Below are positions 1 to 5,328 of a stretch of 6,769 nucleotides of DNA, piece after piece; within the stretch, counting starts at the first letter, position 1, and each line of letters opens with the position of its first letter. A program made the position numbers and the translations under genes. The notes under the pieces are model-generated. The model saw nothing but the letters and a program-made list of their open reading frames with translations, did not search any database and was not told the origin of the DNA. The stretch is from Porphyrobacter sp. (GTDB taxonomy: Bacteria > Pseudomonadota > Alphaproteobacteria > Sphingomonadales > Sphingomonadaceae), in NCBI GenBank assembly GCA_021732945.1, contig JAKFWB010000520.1:1-6769 (forward strand). Reading direction: 5' to 3'.

Positions 1-2
1 CA

Positions 3-224
3 TCACGCCTGCGTCTCTATCCAGAAGGCTTTTTCGAAACTTTCTTGCCGGTGCCGCCGCTTGACGAGCAAGAACAGATCGTCGCCCGCATCGCCGAAGA
101 GCGCGTGAAAATCGACAAGCTGGCAACCGCCACCGAACGCTCAATCACCTTGCTGAAAGAACGCCGCAGCGCCCTGATCGCCGCCGCCGTCACCGGCCAG
201 ATTGCCATCCCGGAGGCCGCGTAG
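3..224 (+). CDS. hsdS: Type I restriction-modification specificity subunit HsdS, C-terminal end (5' truncated)
   Basis: The reading frame is open from the left edge to the TAG at 222-224 and gives the last 73 residues of a specificity subunit. HsdS recognises the DNA target and holds HsdM and HsdR in the type I complex. The visible part is the classic end of the family: PPLDEQEQIV (start of the conserved helical region after a target recognition domain), a charged helix, then LLKERRSALIAAAVTGQI, the usual distal HsdS helix ending in a V-T-G-Q/K-I motif. The target recognition domains that set the sequence specificity lie outside the window. The stop is two bases before ptuA, so the genes are almost certainly co-transcribed. 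hsdM is expected upstream. The family call is firm; the specificity cannot be known from this fragment. Confidence 0.93.
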   Translation, partial: SRLRLYPEGFFETFLPVPPLDEQEQIVARIAEERVKIDKLATATERSITLLKERRSALIAAAVTGQIAIPEAA

Positions 225-229
225 CCATG
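209..229 (+). repeat. Left copy of the cassette-edge repeat, carrying the ptuA Shine-Dalgarno and start
   Basis: CCCGGAGGCC (209-218) is followed by 3 nt and TAGCCATG (222-229). The block contains the hsdS stop codon, a strong GGAGG ribosome binding site (212-216, 10 nt before the ATG) and the ptuA start. The same 10-base and 8-base words recur at the ptuB/hsdR junction (2154-2176). Here hsdS reads the first word as ccg-gag-gcc; ptuB reads it one base out of phase, so protein conservation does not explain the match. Confidence 0.75.
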
Positions 230-1501
230 CGAATACGTGACCTAACGATCCAGAATTATCGGGCCTTCGGCGAAGCGCGAACCTTTCCGTTCTCAGCCAA
301 TTTCACCGCCATTGCCGGAGTCAACGGGCGCGGTAAGACTTCGCTGCTGGATGGTTTGGCGCTGCTGGCATCGCGCATCCTGCCGCACATCTCACCGGCC
401 CGTAGCGGCTACCGGACCCTCGGCCCACACGATTTGCACGACGGGCATGGTCCATTGTCGCTGGTCATGAATATCAGCTGCGGCAACATTCCTATCAGAT
501 TTGGTGTGACCTTGGATGAGGGCGCGAAGGGGCCAAAGGTCACAAAGCTTGCTCCCGCCCTGAAAACTGCCGCCCGAAACATCTACGGCGACCCGACCCG
601 ACCCGATGATGCAGCGCCACTGGTTGTCTATTTCACCACAGATCGAGCCGGTTACCGGCTTCCGAAGAAGTTGCCCACGGCGTTACCACGGGACCAATCA
701 GCGGCCTATGCAGGGGCGCTGTTCAACAGAACGGTTAATTTCCGCGACTTTATGGCCCGTTATCGCAATGCCATTGTGCTTCAGGAAGAAGAAACGCGCC
801 GCAATCCGAACTACCTTGGAGACCGTGCAGTCGGTGCGATATCCGATGCCTTGACGACATTCCTAGGTGGCTTTCGCAACCTTCGCGTTCAGGACAAGCC
901 GCTGAGACTGCTGGTGGACAAGGATGGTCAGAGCTTTGACCTTTCCCAACTGTCTGACGGCGAACGTTCGTTTCTTGCGTTGATCTGCGATCTAGGCCGC
1001 CGCCTTGCGTTAGCGAATCCGGAACTGTCCAACCCGCTTCATGGCGCGGGGGTCGTGTTGATCGACGAACTTGAATTGCACCTGCACCCCAAGTGGCAAC
1101 GAGAGGTGCGCGACAAGCTGCTCGCGACGTTCCCCAATGTTCAGTTCATTACGACGACCCATTCGCCCTTCATCATTCAGTCGTTGGAGCCGGGTGAACT
1201 GGTCAATCTCGACCCGGAAGACTTCGCTGAATACTCTGACAAGAGCATTGAGGACATTTCCGAAAACGTCATGGGGGTTGATCTGCCGCAGAAGAGCAAG
1301 CGGTATCAGGACATGATGAAAGCAGCTGAAGAGTATTTCACACTGGTGCGCCAACCTTCACAGAACCAGAAGCTCCTCGCTGAGACAGAGGATCGGCTGA
1401 ATGAACTTTCAATGCCCTTCAGTGATGATCCAGCCTTTCAGGCACTTCTAAAGTTGGAAAGAGAAACAAAGGTTCGCGGGGATAGCGATGCGACCGGTTG
1501 A
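227..1501 (+). CDS. ptuA: Septu-type defence ATPase PtuA (ABC/SMC-like AAA_15/AAA_21 family)
   Basis: This encodes a 424-residue cytoplasmic ATPase of the overcoming-lysogenisation-defect/SMC-like kind. The N-terminus has the usual family opening (RIRDLTIQNYRAF), then Walker A GVNGRGKTS at residues 31-39. An ABC signature LSDGERS lies at 242-248, Walker B VVLIDE at 276-281 (D280, E281) followed by LELHLHP, and the H-loop TTTHSP with H312. The segment between the motifs is short, so there is no long coiled coil as in true SMC or RecN. About 90 C-terminal residues follow the H-loop. In known Septu systems PtuA forms a scaffold that binds PtuB and controls its nuclease; that role is transferred here from the family. 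The ATG is the first in frame and has GGAGG 10 nt upstream. Its 3' end overlaps the HNH nuclease gene by 14 nt, and this pairing is the main reason for calling PtuA rather than a generic R-linked ATPase such as RloA. Confidence 0.85.
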   Translation: MRIRDLTIQNYRAFGEARTFPFSANFTAIAGVNGRGKTSLLDGLALLASRILPHISPARSGYRTLGPHDLHDGHGPLSLVMNISCGNIPIRFGVTLDEGAKGPKVTKLAPALKTAARNIYGDPTRPDDAAPLVVYFTTDRAGYRLPKKLPTALPRDQSAAYAGALFNRTVNFRDFMARYRNAIVLQEEETRRNPNYLGDRAVGAISDALTTFLGGFRNLRVQDKPLRLLVDKDGQSFDLSQLSDGERSFLALICDLGRRLALANPELSNPLHGAGVVLIDELELHLHPKWQREVRDKLLATFPNVQFITTTHSPFIIQSLEPGELVNLDPEDFAEYSDKSIEDISENVMGVDLPQKSKRYQDMMKAAEEYFTLVRQPSQNQKLLAETEDRLNELSMPFSDDPAFQALLKLERETKVRGDSDATG

Positions 1502-2171
1502 GCGCGGGGACGCGCCACAAGTCTTCACAAATTATCGGGACGCTTATCCATTCCTCGTGCAGCGGTTGGGTGACTATTGCAACTATTGTGAAAGACAAAT
1601 CGAAACTCACCTGGCCGTAGAACATGTGCAGCCGAAAAGTCCTGTCCCGGCCTTAAGAAACGAGTGGTCCAATTTTCTGCTTGGGTGCACCAACTGCAAT
1701 TCGTCGAAAGGCGATACGCTGGTTGTATTGACTGACTATCTCTGGCCAGATTCAGAAAATACTATGTCGGTATTTTCATACTCTGAAGGTGGATTGGTCG
1801 ACCATCAGGATGGACTTGCACCGCCCCTCAAGGCCAAGGCTCTAGCAACTATTACGCTTGTCGGATTGGACAAGTATCCGGGCAACCCCGGTCGTGAGCC
1901 AACGTCTGCCGATGTAAGATGGCAAAGGCGACTTGAGGCTTGGCAGAAGGCTGAATGGTGCCAAAGGCTAGTTGCGGAAAACGACACCGAACAGGTCCGT
2001 AGCTTGGTCATCGAAGTTGCGAAGGGCCGTGGAATGTACTCGATTTTCTGGACTGTGTTCCACGGAGACGCAGACATAAGAAAGCGTCTTCGCGAGGCAT
2101 TTGCTGGAACTTCACATGCCTGCTTCGACGCAAATGAAGAGCTGCTGCCAAGACCCGGAGGCCAGATATAG
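1488..2171 (+). CDS. ptuB: Septu-type HNH endonuclease PtuB (TIGR02646-like)
   Basis: A 227-residue HNH nuclease. Two zinc-binding CxxC pairs (C31/C34 and C67/C70) bracket the catalytic region. E45-H46 in VEHVQPK supplies the first HNH histidine, N62 lies in W-S-N-F, and N71 is followed by SSKGD (72-76), the usual end of the fold. The C-terminal part, with FWTVFHGD and then F-A-G-T-x-x-x-C-F-D, agrees with what is recalled of the TIGR02646/PtuB family, also used as effector in retron Ec78-type systems. The protein is expected to cut DNA when released or activated by PtuA. ATG 1488 is the only usual start after the in-frame stop at 1449-1451. It has GGGGA at 1478-1482 and overlaps the end of ptuA, which suggests translational coupling. 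Local composition is lower in GC than hsdR (25 of 60 bases G/C at 1741-1800). All expected catalytic and metal ligands are present, so it looks active. Confidence 0.87.
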   Translation: MRPVERGDAPQVFTNYRDAYPFLVQRLGDYCNYCERQIETHLAVEHVQPKSPVPALRNEWSNFLLGCTNCNSSKGDTLVVLTDYLWPDSENTMSVFSYSEGGLVDHQDGLAPPLKAKALATITLVGLDKYPGNPGREPTSADVRWQRRLEAWQKAEWCQRLVAENDTEQVRSLVIEVAKGRGMYSIFWTVFHGDADIRKRLREAFAGTSHACFDANEELLPRPGGQI

Positions 2172-2176
2172 CCATG
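2154..2176 (+). repeat. Right copy of the cassette-edge repeat, carrying the hsdR Shine-Dalgarno and start
   Basis: CCCGGAGGCC (2154-2163) is followed by 5 nt and TAGCCATG (2169-2176). It holds the ptuB stop (2169-2171), a GGAGG ribosome binding site (2157-2161, 12 nt before the ATG) and the hsdR start. Both words are identical to those at 209-229; only the spacer differs (3 versus 5 nt). Exchange through TAGCCATG would remove ptuAB exactly and join the hsdS stop to the hsdR ATG with the same 2-nt gap. Confidence 0.75.
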
Positions 2177-5100
2177 AACCCCGCCCGCCATACGGAAGAA
2201 GCGTTCGAGATTGTCGTCGAGGGCGTGTTGCTGGCAAACGGCTATGCCTCGATTGCATCGGACAAGTTCGACCGTGCATCCGCCATCTTCCCTGACGCTG
2301 TGCTCGATTTTATCCGCGCCACCCAGCCGAAGGAATGGAAGGCGCTGGAGGCGCTCCACGGCGACAAGACCGGCGCACAAGTGCTGGCTGATCTGGTCAA
2401 GTGGATTGATGCCAATGGCTCGCTCGCCACGCTGCGGCACGGCTTCAAATGCTATGGCAAGACTTTGCGCGTTGCGACCTTCAAGGCCGCGCATGATCTG
2501 AATGCCGAGCTGGAAGCGCGGTACGCGGCCAACATTGTCAGCGTCACGCGCCAGCTTCGCTATTCGGTCAGGAATGACAACGAGCTGGATCTGGTTCTCA
2601 GCGTCAACGGCATTCCGGTGGTGTCGATCGAACTCAAGAACGCGATGACGCGCTCGACAGTCGAGGACGCCATTCGCCAATATCGCAATGATCGTGATCC
2701 GCGAGAACCAATCTTTGAATTCAAGCGGCGCATTCTGGCGCATTTCGCGGTTGATACCGATGCCGTGTTCATGACTACGCGCCTTGCTGGGGCCGCCACC
2801 CATTTCCTGCCATTCAATCGCGGAGACAATGGCGGCGCGGGCAATCCGCCCGACCCGAAGGGCCGGAGCTATCGCACTGCCTATCTGTGGGAACAGGCAT
2901 TGCAGCGGGACAGCCTGCTCGATTTGCTCGCGCGGTTTGTGCATTTGCAAACCGAGGAAAAGCGGGATGAGGCCGGGCGTAAGGTCAAAAAAGAGACCCT
3001 GATCTTCCCGCGCTATCACCAGCTAGAAGCCGTGCGCGATCTTGTCGCGGCAGCAAAGACGGAGGGCCCCGGACACAATTACCTGATCGAACATTCGGCA
3101 GGCAGCGGGAAAAGCAACACCATCGGCTGGCTGACGCACCGCCTTGCCTCATTGCACGATGATGCCAACGACCGTGTGTTTGACAGTGTCATCGTGATTA
3201 CGGACCGCGTCGTGCTCGACAAGCAGTTGCAGGACACGATCTATCAATTCGAGCACAAGCACGGCGTTGTGCAGAAGATCGACGACAACTCGCGGCAGCT
3301 GGCAGAGGCGCTTGAAGGCTCCGTGCCGATCATCATCACGACGTTGCAGAAGTTTCCGTTCGTGTCGCGACAGTTGGTTCGCCTCGCTGAGGAGCGTGGT
3401 TCGGCAGGCGATGGCGTGCTCAAGACACGGCGCTTTGCGGTCATCATCGATGAGGCGCACAGCTCTCAAGGGGGCGAAGCGGCAACGGACCTTAAGGAGG
3501 TCCTCGGAGGGGAGCGCCTACGCGAAGATGCCCAGCGCTACCGGGCCGAAAACGATGATGTTGGCGAGGAAGAGTTGTTCCGCAGCATGGCCAAGCGCGG
3601 ACGCCAGGCCAATATCAGCTTCTTCGCCTTCACCGCCACGCCCAAGCACAAGACTTTGGCCGTGTTCGGCAAGGACGGCAAAGCGGCGCATCGTTATACG
3701 ATGCGGCAGGCTATCGAGGAGGGTTTCATCCTCGATGTTCTCAAACATTACACGACTTACGCGACCTATTTTCGGCTGCTGAAGTCCAGCGATGACGACC
3801 CGAATGTTGTCCGCAAAAAAGCGGCATTGGCGCTGGCGCGGTTCCTGAAACTGCACCCGCACAATATTGCGCAGAAGACCGAAGTGATGGTGGAGCACTT
3901 CCATGCGGCCACCCAGCACAAGGTTGGTGGCCGCGCCAAAGCGATGGTCGTGACGGGATCACGTCTGGAAGCGGTGCGCTACAAGCAGAGCTTCGACCTC
4001 TACATCAAGACCAAGGGCTATGCGATCAAATCACTCGTCGCGTTCTCTGGTGCGGTTGACGACGATAAGATGCCCGGTGTTGTATACACCGAAGAAGCGA
4101 TGAATCTGGGCGTGCGAGAGCGGGAATTGCCGGACGTCTTTGCGACGTCGGAATACCAGGTGCTCCTTGTCGCGGAAAAGTACCAGACCGGTTTCGACCA
4201 ACCGCTCCTTCACACCATGTATGTGGACCGCAGGCTCTCGGGCATTCAGGCAGTTCAAACCCTATCACGCCTGAACCGCACCCACCCCTTCAAGGAAGAC
4301 ACCTTCATTCTCGATTTCGTGAATGATCGGGACGAAATTCAGGAAGCCTTCAAAACCTATTATGAGGGCGCGGAAATTGGCGAGGAAGTCGATCCGGGCC
4401 GCATGTATCAAATCAAGGGTGAACTGGATTCCAGTGGCATCTATGCAGACGCCGACATTGAAGATTTTTCGGAAATCTATTTCAAACCAAAGCTGAAGCA
4501 GAGTCCCGCAGATCATCAAAAGATGAATGCGATTATCGACCGCCCAGTCAGCACCTTTACCGAAATCGTCAAGAGCGATCCCGCCGAAGCCGAGGTGCTG
4601 CGCGGCAAGATTCTTGCCTTTTGCAGTCTGTATGGCTTCCTCAGCCAGATCATTCCCTATCAGGATTCGGATCTGGAAAGGTTGTATGTTTTCCTGCGCC
4701 ACCTCGCGGCAAAGCTGCCGAAAAAGGGGGGCAGCCCATCCTATCAATTCGATGATGAGGTCCGGCTGGATTATTATCGCCTGCAAAAGGTGAGCGAAGG
4801 GTCGATTAGCCTGTCCGAAGGGACTGCGAAGCAGCTCGACGGACCGTCTTCCGTCGGGTCCAAGATCGCCCGTGAGGAGCAGGTTCCGCTTTCTCGGCTG
4901 ATTGATGTTGTAAATGAACGCTTCGGTACGGATTTCAACAATGCCGACCAGCTCTTCTTTGACCAGATTGTCGAAGCCGCTTTGGCAGATGCGAGCCTAC
5001 GGCAAGCGGCAATCGCTAATCCGGGTGAGAAGTTCGAGCTGCTGTTCAAGAATTTGCTGGAAGCGCTCTTCGTGGAACGCATGGATCAGAATGAAGAGAT

Positions 5101-5197
5101 CTTTGCTCGATACATGAACGATAAGGCATTTCAGGGACTGGTCACGAACTGGCTTTCAACGGAAGCATATGCAAAGCTCAGGTCTTCGCTTGAGTAG
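2174..5197 (+). CDS. hsdR: Type I restriction endonuclease, motor and nuclease subunit HsdR
   Basis: A complete 1007-residue restriction subunit, normal for the family. It pumps DNA with ATP and cleaves unmodified DNA far from the recognition site. The N-terminal PD-(D/E)xK nuclease shows D139 in NELDLVL and E153-L-K155 in SIELKN, followed by AIRQYRNDRDPREP. The D-to-E spacing of 14 matches the recalled catalytic triad of EcoR124I HsdR (D151, E165, K167). The helicase part has a Q-motif-like FPRYHQ (278-283), Walker A AGSGKS (309-314), motif Ia VIVITDRVVLDKQL, the DEAH box at 426-429, motif III TATP (487-490), motif V YQTGFD (670-675) and motif VI QTLSRLNRT (to about 703). A helical C-terminal domain, which binds the methylase core in this family, follows. 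The ATG is 2 nt after ptuB with GGAGG upstream, so hsdR depends on transcription through ptuAB. No frameshift or lost catalytic residue is seen. Confidence 0.96.
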   Translation: MNPARHTEEAFEIVVEGVLLANGYASIASDKFDRASAIFPDAVLDFIRATQPKEWKALEALHGDKTGAQVLADLVKWIDANGSLATLRHGFKCYGKTLRVATFKAAHDLNAELEARYAANIVSVTRQLRYSVRNDNELDLVLSVNGIPVVSIELKNAMTRSTVEDAIRQYRNDRDPREPIFEFKRRILAHFAVDTDAVFMTTRLAGAATHFLPFNRGDNGGAGNPPDPKGRSYRTAYLWEQALQRDSLLDLLARFVHLQTEEKRDEAGRKVKKETLIFPRYHQLEAVRDLVAAAKTEGPGHNYLIEHSAGSGKSNTIGWLTHRLASLHDDANDRVFDSVIVITDRVVLDKQLQDTIYQFEHKHGVVQKIDDNSRQLAEALEGSVPIIITTLQKFPFVSRQLVRLAEERGSAGDGVLKTRRFAVIIDEAHSSQGGEAATDLKEVLGGERLREDAQRYRAENDDVGEEELFRSMAKRGRQANISFFAFTATPKHKTLAVFGKDGKAAHRYTMRQAIEEGFILDVLKHYTTYATYFRLLKSSDDDPNVVRKKAALALARFLKLHPHNIAQKTEVMVEHFHAATQHKVGGRAKAMVVTGSRLEAVRYKQSFDLYIKTKGYAIKSLVAFSGAVDDDKMPGVVYTEEAMNLGVRERELPDVFATSEYQVLLVAEKYQTGFDQPLLHTMYVDRRLSGIQAVQTLSRLNRTHPFKEDTFILDFVNDRDEIQEAFKTYYEGAEIGEEVDPGRMYQIKGELDSSGIYADADIEDFSEIYFKPKLKQSPADHQKMNAIIDRPVSTFTEIVKSDPAEAEVLRGKILAFCSLYGFLSQIIPYQDSDLERLYVFLRHLAAKLPKKGGSPSYQFDDEVRLDYYRLQKVSEGSISLSEGTAKQLDGPSSVGSKIAREEQVPLSRLIDVVNERFGTDFNNADQLFFDQIVEAALADASLRQAAIANPGEKFELLFKNLLEALFVERMDQNEEIFARYMNDKAFQGLVTNWLSTEAYAKLRSSLE

Positions 5198-5328
5198 CGG
5201 GTTATGTTGTTGCTGGTCGCAGGGCAAAGGCACATGACTATTCCCTGTTACAGTCTGAACATGTTCTGCCGTTGCGGATCGGGAGATTTTCGGCCAGCCA
5301 ATGTATTGAATGATTGGGAAGTAAAAGG
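5198..5328. other. 131-nt gap between hsdR and the mcrB-like gene
   Basis: This is the only gap of more than two bases between genes in the window. It holds no credible open frame. No stem-loop followed by a T-run is seen, so no intrinsic terminator is called after hsdR. No convincing -35/-10 pair was found by eye. CAGGG (5220-5224) can pair with CCCTG (5243-5247), but a 5-bp stem with an 18-base loop is weak. The gap could carry a promoter for the mcrB-like gene or be an untranslated link in a longer transcript. Confidence 0.5.
5257..5266. promoter_or_regulatory. Perfect 10-bp palindrome GAACATGTTC, possible operator
   Basis: The sequence is its own reverse complement. One further C/G pair matches outside a T/T mismatch (5255 and 5268). 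It lies about 63 nt before the mcrB-like start, in the only gap long enough to hold control elements. It resembles neither the alphaproteobacterial SOS box (GAAC-N7-GAAC) nor a known site recognised here. A 10-bp palindrome may occur by chance, so this is only a candidate repressor site. Confidence 0.2.

Noticed and set aside
1805..3019. Long open frame on the - strand (404 codons) across the end of ptuB and start of hsdR
   Set aside because: It lies antisense to two genes with clear family motifs, crosses their junction, shows no recognisable domain and is rich in residues expected from reading GC-rich codons backwards.
3518..4786. Several - strand open frames of 130-170 codons inside hsdR
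   Set aside because: They are antisense shadows of the hsdR helicase region, with no motifs and no ribosome binding sites that set them apart.
5220..5247. Possible terminator hairpin CAGGG...CCCTG after hsdR
   Set aside because: The stem is 5 bp, the loop is 18 bases and no T-run follows, so it does not meet the form of an intrinsic terminator.
5257..5266. LexA/SOS box
   Set aside because: The alphaproteobacterial box needs GAAC-N7-GAAC and the Gram-positive form needs GAAC-N4-GTTC; here the half-sites are only 2 bases apart.
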